DNA of 64,000 nt from Heterocephalus glaber (GCF_000247695.1 NW_004624781.1:11247147-11311146); one strand, 5' to 3'. Counted from the first letter of the stretch, positions 1 to 13,507 are shown. Numbers and translations: made by a program. Notes: generated by a model not told the origin, from the letters alone.

Positions 1-570
1 ACTAATTGAAATGAAGAAATTACACCATTTCTCTAGTGTGCTGGACTCCTGATTCTATTTTCTTTTTTACCCCCCACAATTTGCTACAAAGAACACAGGA
101 ACAGAAACTTAGAAATCCAGTTTCAACTTCTGAATGATTGAGTTATTGCCCAGTGATAATGCGAGACAAGAATAGTTGTATCTTAAAACAATGGCTAATA
201 AAAAAGGAAAATCACACACAAGCCTTCCTAATTCCAAAGTATCCTAACATTTTTATACTATTAATTGTCAAATTAAAATTTCATTTATTATCTCATTAAG
301 CCTTCTGAGTGCATAAACTCTGCATTAAGGCATAATTGGAGCTTCTTAAAAGAAAAGTTATATTTGATCTAACAAGATAAAGTCTGTTGGTATTGATTTG
401 CCTGGGAAACAAAAAGCTCAGATCTCAGTATGAGCCAAATGAAACTACTGGATCCATGAGTTCAAATTAGTACCATTAATCATATGACCTCCGGGTGTTT
501 GAGCTGAGGTTAGGAGTTAGCAGTCTTTTATAAAAATAATTATTCAGTGAATTTTTAGCCGAAGAAACTC
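1..570. other. Unique AT-rich DNA, nothing recognised
   Basis: I see no coding frame, repeat end or RNA motif in this stretch. It is AT-rich, CpG-poor sequence. Confidence 0.6.
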
Positions 571-572
571 TA

Positions 573-695
573 GGTGCAGTGGCGAGACTGTGGGATTGTG
601 GGCCTGTGACCTCGGTTCAAATGCTAGTTAAGTGACCCTGGGCAGGACCCTACCTTCTCTCAGCCTCAGTTTCCACACATAAAGCAGAAATTATA
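573..695 (+). repeat. MIR SINE fragment
   Basis: The order 'ggttcaaatgctag', 'gtgaccctgggcag', 'ctcagcctcagtttcc' is the MIR core and 3' half in sense orientation. It is an ancient tRNA-derived SINE, diverged and lacking its ends. Confidence 0.6.
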
Positions 696-704
696 TTCCT
701 AGGT

Positions 705-1217
705 GTGAGCCCAAGAAAAATGAAAACATATGTTCACACAGAAACTTATATATCCATGTCCACAGCAGCATTATTTAAAGTAGCCCCAAAATAGAAATGA
801 TTCAAATGTCCATTATCTAGCAAATGGAATCATTATTACCTGTGATTTATATGTACAGTAGGGTATTTTTTAGCCATAAAAAGCAGTAAAGTACTGACAT
901 GTTACAGCTTGAATGAACTTCAAAATATCATGTTAAATGAAAGAAGAAGCCTTCCACAAAAGTTAACTCAGTGTGATTTCTTTTATGTGATATGTCCGGA
1001 ATACTGCAAATCCATACAGACAGAAAGCAGATTAATGGTTACCAGGAGATAAGGAGAAAAGGGAATGAGGAGTGAGGTGCTTTCCTGGGGTGATAAAAAT
1101 ATTTTGGAGCTAGAAAAAAGTGGCAGTTGCATAATCAAATGAATGCCCTCAATGCCACTTAATTGTGCACTTTAAAATGGCTAATTGTGTGCTTAGTGAA
1201 TTTCACCTCAATAAAAT
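705..1217 (+). mobile_element. Old L1 3' end (ORF2 tail and 3' UTR)
   Basis: The phrases for 'acagcagcattatttaaagtagcc', 'tagccataaaaagcagtaaagtactgacatg' and 'ggttaccaggagataagg' are the usual sense-strand end of a mammalian L1M-type element. It finishes with 'aattgtgcactttaaaatgg' and an 'ataaaa' tail near 1215. The copy is 5' truncated, contains no open frame and is not active. Confidence 0.75.
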
Positions 1218-4200
1218 GAAATCAGAATACCTTTCCCTGAAGGTTATTAGGATTAAATGAAGAAGAAATAGTCACAGTGGGCACTCCAAAAATACTGTTT
1301 CCTTTATTCATTCTACTTTTATTCATCATTGTCCTTTCCCTTTCTGGATGATCTCTTTTTCTCATGATTAGAAGAGAAAAGCAAACGATAGCATGATGTT
1401 TTTGACTGAAAAGTGAGGGGCAGTGGCCAGAGAGGGGAACAAGTAGCAATTTCTATGCCTAGAGTCAGTAAGTCTCCACCAGCCTTAGGATGCGAGTGTC
1501 TGTTGAGCCACATTGGGTACCTTGTTGAGCATTCCAGGAAGCCTTCAAACATACAGGGGCTTTGGAGGGATGGGAATGGGTGGAGACAGCTCTATGGTCT
1601 AGAGCACTTCATCCAGGGCAGCCATTTTCCCAGGAAGCACCAAGTCATAATTTTGATAGTTTAGCAACAGAGGATTTGGCATGGCCGATGGGCCGTTTGT
1701 CAGTGAGACAAGTGTTCTGCCTTTGGCTATGACTTTTATGTATTCTTTCCAATGGAAGCAAAATAACAGAACAACAAAAATCCCCAAAGAGTACACTCAC
1801 TGGTTGAAAACTAGGCATTTCCTGGGCCAGATAAAGGTAATTGCCTTCTCACCTATGAGGTGATCTGTTCACTTCCAGAAGCATCAACTGTGACTCCCCT
1901 GCTATTTGCGTGCTGTGACTGATGGCAGCTGTATGCACTTCTGATTTGCCACCCCAAAAGGAATTAATATTTCTCCCAGTTTCTAGAAAGGTAATCTGTC
2001 ACTTAGCCTATGTATCCTTCCTCTCCCAATCCTCCTTCCAACCTTACCTGACCTGCTTGGAAGTTCTGTTTGCTTTCTTGTTCCCACACTTACTGCTTAG
2101 TTGCCCTGTGAAACATGGTCTGCCAAATGCCTAGGTCCTCAGAACTGTACAGCATTACACTGGTACTCAACACACTGGCAAGAGTGAAGGCCAAGCCAGT
2201 GTAGATGAACACACCTTAGGAGGTAGAGGACAGCAGGCAAAGATGCCTTGAAGAGAAACAGGCCATTCACCTAGGGCTATGAGCAGAATCCAGCTATTCT
2301 TTTGACCAGTGATGGCATTTGAGGACCTGCATGTAAAGAGGACCTGCACAGTGCTAGGTACTTGATGTGTAGCCTTCGACAAGTAGCTGTAGTTGTGCAC
2401 CTCAGGTCCTGTGCCATACCAATCTCCTCTGGGCCCCTTGGAGTTACAATGGATGCAGTCAATTCCCTATCACGAGTGAATATTCCATGGGGACACAGCA
2501 CAAGTGAGTGCTGCTTGAAAGATTCTGGGTGACTTCACTCCCCTCAAGGATTCTGGGGGAGACAAATCTCAAACCCTGAAAATATTATACAGATCATACA
2601 GATAGATCCTAAAGGATGTGGTTTCAAGTCTGGTGCTTTTGGTATTCGTGGGGAAAAGGCATCAGTAGTTGGCTGCACTAATAAAAGTTATAACACCTAC
2701 CATTTTCGAGCACCTCTTAATTCTCACGATGATCCAACATTTAATGATGAACAACCTGTGACTCATTTTAGGTCACTCACCCATGTCTTGAACCTTGAAG
2801 CCTACATTTTTCCCACCACCCACGACTGTTTTTGGTGATAGGGTTTGAGCTGGGCCTTGAAGAATAAGCTGATGTGGATAGATTGTGAGTCTACCTTGGA
2901 CAACTGGGTGGACCATCTTCCAGGCACAGAGGAGCAGCTGGAACAGAGGCATGGAGGTGAGAATGACATTTCCCCTGACAGTCAGGAGCCACTGTTCATG
3001 CACAGTGGGAGGAAATAATGGAGCCTCACACTTCACGTCTTTAGTCTTGAAATCTGCTTTCAGCAAGCCATTTCCCTAGCTGACCACAGCATGCTGCCAG
3101 GATCATACTATCCCTTTTTTATGTGATTACAGGTCTCTGTGGAGAGGCTGGTTTAGCCTTCACTAAAAAAAAAAATCATTTGGCATTCGTGAACATCAGA
3201 ACCAGCTCAATCCAAAGTGTTTTAATCACCTGGTCTGAGGATTGTACTAACTCAAAGCCTCAGTGATTTTAAGCTGTTCTATGTCTCCTTAAACTGAAAC
3301 AGGACAGATAGTGCAGGGAAAACTGGAAATTGGTCAAGTGCTTATGCAATCCTGCTTGCTCAACCAGACCTCCATGTGGCTAGCTTTGAGATAGTTGTGC
3401 TGCAGTTAGAGACAGACATGGGTGAATAGCAGCAGTCACAGCATGTGATGTGCTTTATGATCTAAGCCTTTCAAAGACGGGGTTTGTGTGTCTGGGCAGT
3501 GTGCACCTGAATGGACGCCTTCATCCTGCCCGTAATAGCCTTCTGTCAACAAGAAGCTCATGTCTGAAGCGTCAATGACCGGGGATAGTCACCAGTTCCC
3601 AACCAGCTAGCCTCCCTCTCTGTGCCAACTTGCCCTTTTGCCAGTGATCCAAAGGTAGCCTCAAGTTGTTTAGGAACTTGGAGAGCAAGTACCTCAAGAC
3701 TGTGTGCTATGTCTAATTCTAGAAATAAAAAATTCAAAGGGAAGTGCAGTGGATTGGAAATCAGGTGGTCCCACTGCCTTTTCTACCAGTCCATGGTCCT
3801 GTGTTCTAGTCCCATGTACTTTTGTCTCGCTCTGAAATCTCCAGAAAACCTTGCTTCCTACCAACTGGGACTCTACATCTCTAAGTTTGAGTGATTTTAC
3901 TTGGATTAGTCATGGTGCTTTCCAGTTCCCACAGTTATAATACTGAAGAGGTTTTAATTTAAAACTTTATTTAAATGCTTGATTTTAGAGAACTCCTTGA
4001 TTTAAATAAACCATTTCAGGCTGAGCTCTTTGCCTAGCTTTAGCACAAGACTCATTTTTCATTTAGAACAAAAATAGACCTTCACTCATTTTCAAACCGA
4101 ATTGTGACTTTTGAAAATACAGGTGCTAGTGCTTAAGAAAGATTTCATTTTTCTCCATTTGGATCACATATTTTGATTATTCTTAGTGCCAAACATTTTG

Positions 4201-4914
4201 ATTTAGCTCTTCTTTCTCTTAAATGGGAAAAAGTCTTTCTACCTTATTTTAAAAATGAGAAGCCAATGTACATTTTCGCCTTTGCTCAAAGATACTACTG
4301 ATCATGCTATTTAAATTCTATATGTCTTCCTTACAGAACTTGAAAGTATAGGAGGAAATTAAGAGATTTTTAATCTGTTTTCTAATCTCATTCATCATAA
4401 TTGAAAGAGATTCCTATATTTAGACCAGACAAATACAGACCTTAGGGTAATTTACACACATTTCATTTCCAAACTTCAGGAAACTTGATCCTGGCATTCT
4501 CCTCCCTTCTTTGCCTATGATTTGTAGCCATGTAGAGCCCCAACCTATTTTGTAAGTTGTGCCCAGCCACTGCATTCCAAAGTGATCTTCCTGTCCTTTC
4601 AAATCCAAATAGCAAATGTTGCCCAGTGCTTTCATTTCACAAACCAAATTGCAAGGGTATCTAAACTGACACTTCTCAGACTATAGTGAAGGACTAGTTC
4701 TTTCCCTACCTCACCTCAAATTTATGGCATTTTTTATTTTTTAAAAAACAGTCAAAATGAATTATCAGAAAAATGAAATTTAAAAAGGATATATGATGCA
4801 AGCCCAGATTTATTACTATTATTATTAAACTCAGTTGACAAAAATGCTGATTTTGGAAGGGGTTTACCCATTGTCAAAGTGCTATAAGTTTCTAAATACT
4901 ACCCCCAATTTTTG
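1218..4914. other. Unique non-coding DNA
   Basis: About 3.7 kb without a defensible gene. Short frames occur on both strands, but none has recognisable protein character or splice context. A weak MIR-like patch may lie at 2690-2830. AT content rises after about 3.9 kb. Confidence 0.5.
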
Positions 4915-4929
4915 TACTTATTTTTTCTC

Positions 4930-4994
4930 AAATCAGTAATGCATGCTTGCAGAGCAACTCTGGTCCACACACTGTGCTTTGGGTAGCACTGATT
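4930..4994 (+). repeat. MER5-type hAT relic, 3' end
   Basis: 'ctctggtccacacactgtgctttgggtagcactg' is close to the terminal part of MER5 elements, which are non-autonomous hAT-Charlie transposons. Only the right-hand end is visible. Confidence 0.4.
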
Positions 4995-5415
4995 GTTATA
5001 TGTAGTACCTCGTTATCTTTACATGTATTATCTTCTCCACTGTATAAATTTCTTGTGGATAAATGATAGTATATACTTTTGTGTCCACGTTCCCCCACTT
5101 CCTACAGTGAGACTCCTAAGTAACTGTCAGTAGTAATTACAAGAAGGATGATGACGCCAATTTTTATTTTAAATAGTGAAAATAACTGTTGGTAGCAGCA
5201 GCAAATTGTTATTATTACTATTGTTATTTTTTAAAACAACAAAATTACATTTAGAATTCATCCTTCTTCAACTTTTATTAATATTATACTCAATACTCAT
5301 TTGTTTAAATCTATTTTTAGGGAGGCTGTAATTTTTTAAATCTAAAAAAAGCATCTTTCTGATTATTATATTCAATTAAGATACCATATTTTCTTTTTCT
5401 TTTTTTTTTTTTTTT

Positions 5416-5515
5416 NNNNNNNNNNNNNNNNNNNNNNNNNNNNNNNNNNNNNNNNNNNNNNNNNNNNNNNNNNNNNNNNNNNNNNNNNNNNNNNNNNNNN
5501 NNNNNNNNNNNNNNN
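5416..5515. other. Assembly gap, 100 N
   Basis: Exactly 100 unknown bases, the usual placeholder for a gap of unknown size. It falls directly after a poly-T run (about 5400-5415) and before a TA repeat. Confidence 0.98.
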
Positions 5516-5533
5516 TATATATATATATATATA
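5516..5533. repeat. (TA)n microsatellite at the gap edge
   Basis: Eighteen bases of alternating T and A abut the gap. The true repeat may be longer and may have helped break the assembly. Confidence 0.85.
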
Positions 5534-5649
5534 ATTTCATAAATAATGACTATGCATTAGAAAAAAAGAAAGGAAGGAAGGATGGACAGATGGAGAGATG
5601 GACAAATGAAAGAATGAACAAGCAGACTTCGGACCTGAAGGAGATATTT

Positions 5650-5746
5650 TCTTTTTCTTTTTTTTTTTTTTTGGCACTGGGGATCGAACTCAGGACCTTG
5701 CACATGCAAGGCAGGCAGTGGCACCACTGAGCTAAATCCCTGACCC
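5650..5746 (-). mobile_element. ID-like tRNA-derived SINE
   Basis: A poly-T run is followed by 'ggcactggggatcgaactcagg' and 'actgagctaaatccctg'. Read on the minus strand this gives A box, B box and A tail of a tRNA-derived SINE. The same family recurs at 16634, 27166, 36979 and 49329. The 18-base stretch after it (5747-5764) resembles 5378-5395 with two mismatches, so the insertion duplication may enclose the gap as well. Confidence 0.85.
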
Positions 5747-6066
5747 AAGATACTGTATTTTCTTATAAAGTAAATCAGAAGAATAGTGTATGAGTGACTC
5801 CATACTTGAGTATGTTCTTCACATCTTAGTTCTTTTCCTGCTAACATATGTCCAATGGTAGTTTTTATTAATAAAAATATAGCAGGGTTACAATTTTGCT
5901 GTGTAACATACAAATAGAAAATTATGAATTCTACTTTTTCCCCAGAAACTCCCATTCCTTACTGCCTTCTCTCTAGGCTTCTTCAAGGACTACAAAGGTA
6001 GAAGGCTTCACATGGGACCTGGAAAAAGTAGCAGATGCTTCACCTTGATGATGGGGGAAAATAAAA

Positions 6067-9000
6067 CAACAGGTGATATCGGGAAAATGGTGGAGTAGAA
6101 ATTCCAAAATCTACCCTTCCATAAAAATAAGGAAAAAAATCTGATAATAATGATCAGAAACAAATTTTTGAAACTCTGGAACGTAAGCCAAGGCTTAAAG
6201 TAATCTGGGAGCATTTATCTTTTTAAAAACCCAGCGAATTCATAATACAACCTCTGTGGTGTCTGAACTTACCCAGATCCTGTCCCCTATTCCCTGGTTC
6301 AGCACCAGCCTTGAAATTAATAGGCAACATTCCTTCTCAGTGCAGGTATCTGAGGGAGCAACCTGACCTTATTCACAAACAATTGTTATTTGATCTATCT
6401 GGTTCTTGTCTTGAAGACACCTCAAAAGGCATGCTTTATCTCTTCTGACCAAGAACTTGCCTAGTGCTAAGGGGTTTCTGAAGGAGTATCATCTAAAATA
6501 CATACAAGCAAATATTTTCAGCTCTGCTGCCTGAAGCAATGGAAAACAGTTGGACCAAACTATAGACTAATGAGAAAAAGTTTAGGAGAAAAGGCTCAGG
6601 AATAATATACTGTGAGAAATAGGTGTTTTGAGAAACTTCAACACATTCTTGGAATCCCAGAAAAACATTCGTATGACTAAAGCTGTGCACATAATCAGGA
6701 AATACCCAAAGAGGGCCTCTGTAAAATTAACACTTGACTTTTCACAACAACTATGGAGATCTAAGGCAATGGGATGCTATTCAAAGTGCTGAAATAAAAA
6801 TACTGTCAACCTGGACTTTTATACCTGGCAAAACTATCCTTCAAAAATGAAGAAGAAATTAAGAAATTCTAAGAGAGAATGAGACAGTTTTTCACTAGGA
6901 GACATAACCTATAATTTTACAAATTGAAGGATTATGAGAAGATATAATGACTGATAGTGTGTCAACAATCTGGATAACTGATGTGCAGTGAAGAAATTTC
7001 TAGAAACGTACCAACTATTAAAACTGACTCAAGAAGAAATGGAATACATGAATAGACTTATAGCAAATGAGTACATTGATTTAGCAATCAACAAACTTTC
7101 AACAAAGAAAGCCAGGATGATATGATTTTACCAATGAAGTCTACCAAATGTTTAAGGAAAAATTAGCACCAATCCTTCTTAAAAATGTAAAGGCAGGAAC
7201 ACATTTTAGTTCATTATATAAAGTCAGTATTGTCCTGTCCTGATACCTTAGCCAGACAAAGATATCACATCAAGAAAAAGCTGCAGACCAATATCTCTTA
7301 TGAATATAGAAGCAAAAATTCTCAAGAAAATGCAAACAAACACAGTCCATTCGCATATTAGAAGAACTGGACACTATAGCTAAATAGAATTTATCCCAAT
7401 AATACAACATTGGATCAAAATATGAAAATCAACTTAATGTAATAAACTATATTAATATAATAAAGGAAGAAGCCTATGTGATTTTCTCAATAGATCAAAA
7501 AAAAGCATTTGATCAAATTCAACATCTTTTCATGATAAAAAAAAATCTAATAAACTGGAAATAGCACTTTCTAAACCTGATAAAGGATATCTATAAAAAA
7601 ACCCAGACATAGTATCATACTTAATTCTGAAAGACTAAAAGCTTTCCTATAATCTCAAAACCAAGATATGAGTGTGTCCTCTCACCACTTCTATTTAACA
7701 CTGTACAGGAAATTTTAGCCAGGATAGTTAGGTATGAAAGAGAGGGAGAGAAATGAGAATGAATATGAATCCAAATTGGAAGAAAGAAGTTAAAACTACC
7801 TCTTTTAACAGATTATGTAACTTTTAGAAACCGTAAAGAACACACACACACACACACAACTATGGTTAATTATTGAGCTCAATAAAGTTGCCTGATACAA
7901 GATAAATATCCAAATATCAGTTAATTTCTATACATTTTTAATGAACAATCAAAAAATGTACAATAGCATAAGAATAATAAAATAGTAATGATTTAACCAC
8001 CAAAATGAAAGTTCAGTGCATTAAAAACTACAAAACTGTTCAGAAAATATATTACATGGTAATAGGTTGGAAGACTTAATATTATTATAATAGTAATACT
8101 ATCCAAATAGACATACTGTGTTGGTTTAATGCAATCCCAATTAGGTTTCACCTGCTATTTGCATAAATGGGCAAGTTGATCCTAAAATACATAAGGAAAC
8201 AAAAGAGATGCTGAATATATTCTTAGAATAAAAAGCATTGTTGTAGACTCACACAGCCTGACTTCAAAATTTATTACAAAGCCACAGTAACTAATACAGG
8301 GACAACTGGATAGCCACACGCAAAAGAACAAAGTTGGATCCCTACTTGACACCATATTCAAAAATTTAATTCAAAAATGGATGAAAAGAGTTAAATATAA
8401 AAGCTAAAACTACAAAACTCTTGGAGGGAAACATACATATAAACCTTTAAGACTTTGGATCAAATACTGGCTTAAGTATGACCCCAAAAGCACAGCAATG
8501 AAAGAAAAAATTAATGAATTAGACTTCATCAAAATTAAAAATTTTTGTGTGTCAAAGAACACATTAGAGAATGAGAAGCAATCCACAGAATAGAATAAAA
8601 TATTTTAAAATCATGTATCTCATGAGGGACTGACATCTACAACATACAAAAATTATTACAACTCAGCCTAAATGAATTAAAATATAATAAAAATTTTTCC
8701 AAATGAGATATGCAAAGAGCTTCTATGAGAAGATGTTCACAAAGGAGAACATGACAAATACTCTATCATTTTTTGATTAGGGAAATGAAAATCAAAACCA
8801 CAGTGAGATACCACTTCACATCCACAAGTTTGGCAATATTAATAATGGTAATGATGAAAGTAACAAAAATTGCAGAGCATATATAGTACTTGAAATCCTC
8901 ATGCATTGCTAGTGGGAATGAATTATGATCTAGCCTCTATGGAAAACAATTTGGCAGTACTGTACCTCAAAAAATTAAATATTGAGTTATCCCTTGACCC

Positions 9001-9530
9001 AACAATTTCACTCATAGGTATACACCCAACAGAATTAAAGACATATGTTCACAAGGAAACTTACACAGTACATTAATATTCATGGAATAATAACAAAAAG
9101 GTGGAAACAAATGTCTATTAGCTAAAGAATGGATGAGCAACTGTTGGTGTATGGAATATTATTCAGTTATAGAAACAAATGAAATACTGATACATGCTCC
9201 AATATGAACCTTCAAGACATGCTAATATAAAGAAGCCAGACACAAAATGACACGTGTTATATGGTTCCATTCATATGCAGTGTCTGAAAGAGACAGAAAA
9301 TATATCAGTGGTTGCCAGGGGATAGATGGAAGGAGAGGGAAATTGGGACTGTCTCCCAACAGCTCTGGCATTTATTTTGGAATTAGTCATGTTCTGGAAT
9401 TAGTCTTGATGGTCATACAAAATTGTGAACATACTACAAACTACTGAATTGTACAACTTAAAGTGGTTAAAATGGTGAACAGTAAACAGTAAAACCTTTT
9501 TTATAGAACAATATTTTAAATACAATTTGG
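6067..9530 (+). mobile_element. Decayed L1 retrotransposon (internally deleted)
   Basis: The left end, 'gggaaaatggtggagtag', resembles the start of an old L1M 5' UTR. From about 7020 the sequence follows L1 ORF2 in sense. There is a palm-region segment around 7240-7310, a 'DQKKAFDQIQH'-type stretch near 7490, and an 'SPLLFN'-type stretch near 7680-7710. The 3' part of ORF2 runs through 8760-9250, and the 3' UTR ends near 9520 with 'ttgtacaacttaaagtggtt'. ORF2 normally encodes the endonuclease and reverse transcriptase that copy L1 RNA at the target site. Here every frame is broken, ORF1 is not recognisable and the element is about half the normal length. It is a dead copy. Confidence 0.8.
7840..7859. 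repeat. (CA)n microsatellite inside the L1
   Basis: About nine CA units expanded within the ORF2-derived sequence, after the element had decayed. Confidence 0.85.
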
Positions 9531-9540
9531 TTTTAACATA

Positions 9541-12180
9541 ATATTTTATTATTAACAGAGGATGTTTTGCTAACCTGACAGCTGATATTTGTTGTTTTCC
9601 TAATGGCTACAGAATATAGGTTCTTGCTGTATAATCTTAGAACACTAAATTGCATCTACTACCCCTCCCCTCCTGTAACTCAAATTGCATGTATATAATT
9701 TCCGTGTCCAAAACTTCCCATCACTGTGCATTGTGATCTTGGGACAATGATTCTGTAATTTTATCACGGGTATTTCTGTAGCTTTGTTTTTTGTTGTGTT
9801 TGTTTGATTGATTGGGGTGTTGTTGTTGTTGTTGTTGTTTCCTTACCTGCAACCAATTTTGAGAGCAACTTAGTCCTGAGCCTAGGTAGCCACTAATTCA
9901 CAGCCCCCATGGGACGCTTCTCAGCATGAGGGTGCATGCAGAAGAACCCATCTCCCAAATGCTGTGGTCTGTTCTGTGTTTCCCTGGAGTTTTTTCAGAA
10001 TCACCTAGTCTGACTGCTTTACAAAGAGTACACTGAGTCAAGACTCTTGTACAAAGAGACAAGACTCTTGCAGTCCACACCTGCTGCATTATAGTGGGAA
10101 GCGGTCCTTTATCTTTGTGGACAGACCATGTGCTTAGCTCCTAGTTTACTTGGAAAAGGAAAGGAGGGGACTCTTAAGGGAAAAGTTTCAGAATTGCTGG
10201 ATGAGCGTCCAGAGGGTTGAGGCATTGGGTGGGTCCTGCAGGGCTGTTTGCTACACCTTGGGTTCTAAGGCCCCTCCTGCCAGCCCTGAGCCCCCACCTG
10301 GCTATGTCATGTGCCTCCTTAGTGAAATGACATCCACTGTCGCCTCTCTGGGCTGAGCTGTGGGCTAATTGAAAGTACTTTAATGAAGAAAGAGTTGCAT
10401 CCTTCCAGTGGTGTGTTCTCTCAGCTCTGCCTGGGCTGCTGGGGGGAAGAAGAGATGGTGTTGAGGGCCCAGATCCTTGGGACGGGCACCAGAGAACCTC
10501 ACAGGCTGCACATCCTCAGTGGGCTATATGGAAACTGAAACTTGTGTCTGATGGCCTGTGTGTGTCTGAGTGTGTGCAGTGGCAGTGGCTATGAATCGAG
10601 GGGCCATGTGCCCTGCATTTAGAAATCAGGAGAGACTGTTAGGGGCTCCATGCTTTCTCTGCCCACTCTGGAAGTGAACTGGTTATTCTGTCCCCATTCA
10701 CTCTCACTCCTCCTCCTCTATTATTCAACATATGGATTCTTAACCGTGCTCTCCAGATGAGAACGGAAAGTGCCCCGAATCCAGCCTAGCCTGGAAGGGA
10801 GAGGGGGTTTCGGCAAAGCTGGCCTGGATTCCACACTTAAGGCAAACGTGTCCTGACTGTGACCCCACCAGTTCATTTCAGTGCTCTTTATCCTGATTCT
10901 GGGGTTACCTTTCTCTTACTCTTTTTCAGTTTGGAACACTGGAAATGGGCTCCTTCCAGGTCTGTAAGAGCCCACTCCTAGCTTGACAAATCCAGGAAGA
11001 TGTGATGGTCCAGGGACTTAGCCTGGGAAGGAACTGGGCAGGGCCACTGTTGGGGTGAAGACTCCAGGACTGGTGTGTCCACTTCTTCTTCCCAGCCTCA
11101 CTGTTAGAGCCTCTGCAGACCTCCCTGTCTGCAATGATAGTGATGGTTCAGGCCCAGGTGCTCCTCCCAGACCTCTCATCCTGACCCTGCTCCATGCTGT
11201 GGCTTCTTTGGAGTCCGCAGGGCCTCTTCCTGTTTCTGCTGTCCCGGACAGGGAGATGTGAGCCTCCTGGCACTTGTCCCCTTGGAGACATCCAGTCCTC
11301 CCGCCTCACCTCCCTTCCCCTTGGGGAAAGGCTGGGGCTACTCTCCACTCGCCCTGCTCCCACCCTGGCCCTGCCCCTCTCCAGCCCACCCTGGCTCATC
11401 GGGTCCAGCCAGACAGTTCTGTATGCCCTCGCTCAGGCTTGCAACCTTTCCCATCCTCTTTCCAATGCATACAATGGCTACTTCCTCACTTCTCAGGCCT
11501 GAGCAGTCTCAAACTAGCTGCAGGCCCCTCCTTCAGGGAAATGTGCCTCTTGCTCCCAGCTGGGGGTGCAGGCTGGGAGCCCACATTTAAATCACATGCT
11601 TCTGCTACTAACCTGTGGGCTACCGGGGGTCTTTTTTGGGGTTTCTCTGTCCATGTCCCCCAGTACGCAGGGCTTGGTGCCAAGAGGGGGCTCAGCATGT
11701 GGAATGAATGAGGTCTTTGGAGGGAGGAAGCCACTGAATGGAGTGATTGCATATTTTGGTTCTTCTGGGTGTTCAGAACTGAAATGACTTCCGGTCTCAC
11801 CCCAGGAGATGGCCACAGGGATTTCGCACACCTCGCAGAAACTGCAGAGGGGACAGATGGTTCAGACAGGGCTTTTCCCAGTGGACACACAAGCCCTTGG
11901 GGGTAAAAGGGCTCTAATCAAGGGGTGCTGGTGGAGAGAGCAGCTTAGGGTTCAGATCCAGACCCAGAATCCATAATTCCTACCACACCTTCCTTCCTAA
12001 AAGCTGGAAGGATTTAAAGTAACCCAAGCTCATTAGAGGACTGGAGATTAATGATAGGTGATTCATTGCTCCTTTTCATGGGCTCCAGGGGCCAGTGGGA
12101 GCTCGGCATCCGTCATCCTAGGTGGACCCTAACCCTTCTCCAGATGAGCTGTCCTTACCTGGCACCTTCCCACGGGACTC
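9541..12180. other. Unique DNA, GC-richer, no gene
   Basis: A (TTG)n tract lies at about 9817-9840. From 11050 to 11900 several frames on both strands stay open for 70-145 codons. They overlap one another and show no conserved motif, as expected of stop-poor GC-rich DNA. No exon is proposed. Confidence 0.5.
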
Positions 12181-12189
12181 ACAGAGTAG

Positions 12190-12310
12190 TACATTAACTA
12201 ATTAAGTCAATTAAAAGGGCCTTGAAACACAGTGTCCTGCAAGTAAGGTGTGCATTGAGTACAAAAGGGTTGGCCCGGGCACAAAGGTGACAGTCTGCTA
12301 AAAATAAGCC
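12190..12310. promoter_or_regulatory. Enhancer-like cluster of homeodomain and MEF2-type sites
   Basis: A run of TAAT/ATTA cores lies at 12193-12216. A match to the MEF2 consensus, CTAAAAATAA, lies at 12298-12307. ACAAAGG and ACAAAAGGG words (SOX/TCF-like) lie between them. The stretch is free of repeats. Function is inferred from motif density only. Confidence 0.25.
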
Positions 12311-12370
12311 CCATATAAAATTCCCAGTATAAAGTTATCCTCCTCTATGGGCTAATTGCTAACAGGGCCT

Positions 12371-13244
12371 CTGTTCGAGAGACACTGCAGCCCCATGGTA
12401 GGACCTAATTGGCCAGGCCTGAGGCAGCAGCTCCTGTCTCCTGCCCCTGGTTGCAGAGCAAGTGATTGCAGGAGGCCCGATCGAACCGCCAGCGGTTCCC
12501 AGACCCTCAGTGCCAAGGTGACTTTTCCCTTTGTTCTTCTCCAGGCCTGGCCCCGACAGCCTCACCTCCTCCCTGTGCCTGGCTACAAGGGTCTGGAGGG
12601 CAGCTTCTGTTGTAAGCCGAATAATGTTAACAGCTGGGACGTGCTGTCTGTCAGAGGTCACCACCGTTACATGTTTCAGAGTGAACATTTTTAGTAGAAG
12701 GTGAGACAGAAGAACTACTGCAGGCTACGCTTTGAGGCTGCACATAAAAATCAGAGCCCCCTCACAGTGGTAGGCGAAGGCTGTCCAGCCACCTGGCGAG
12801 ACCCTCTCAGACCTTCCTGCTCAGACAGAGCCCACTGGGGGGCAGGGAGATTGGGCCGTGTCAGGGAAAAGTCAGTGGCCCCTTAATCAGGACACAGAGT
12901 TTAGACCCTGCTCATCTGCCACACAGCTGGGCCACCATAGAGAAATAACAGAGGTCTCTGGGTCTAAGTGCATGAGGACAGAATGAGGCTTCCCAGAGAC
13001 CTGGCTCTAGCGCTCCACTCAAGGGCCTCTCTTGTTTCTGGATCTTCCTTTCTGGGCCTCTCCCTTCTTCTACTTTCAGTGGCCCCAGCCACCAAGTAGG
13101 TAGGACTCTGATCATCCTTATGCCAAGATGCTCAAACTGCCTCCGCTTCCTTTTCTAATACCAGATTTCTCATGATTCATTTCTTGGTCAGGGTATGCTG
13201 GACTCTGCTGTGGTCAGAGTGTCAACGATCAGAGCAATTGTAAT
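12371..13244. other. Unique non-coding DNA
   Basis: Frames are open on both strands over 12356-12694 (112 and 109 codons), which argues for chance rather than coding. Nothing else is recognised. Confidence 0.5.
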
Positions 13245-13249
13245 AACTG

Positions 13250-13400
13250 TAAGAATGACAACTATTAAGAGGTTACTCTATGCCAGGCTCTGTGCTGTGG
13301 AATGAATATGCTTTACTATATATAAGTAATATTGTTACTATTTCCATTTTACAGATGACAAAACTGAGTTGAAATGATTGTCCTGGGGTCCCATAGCCAG
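13250..13400 (-). repeat. MIR fragment
   Basis: 'ctatgccaggctctgtgct', then 'ttccattttacagatgacaaaactgag', then 'gtcccatagccaggaagt' is the reverse complement of the MIR core. Confidence 0.6.
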
Positions 13401-13474
13401 GAAGTATTGGAGTAAATACTGTGTGGCATTTTATCCCCAAAGACTTGCAAAAGACTTTGATCTTAGAGCAGTGA

Positions 13475-13475
13475 A

Positions 13476-13507
<32 letters not shown>

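Noticed and set aside
11055..11890. Stack of open frames on both strands
   Set aside because: Stop-poor GC-rich DNA; the frames contradict each other and none has a domain.
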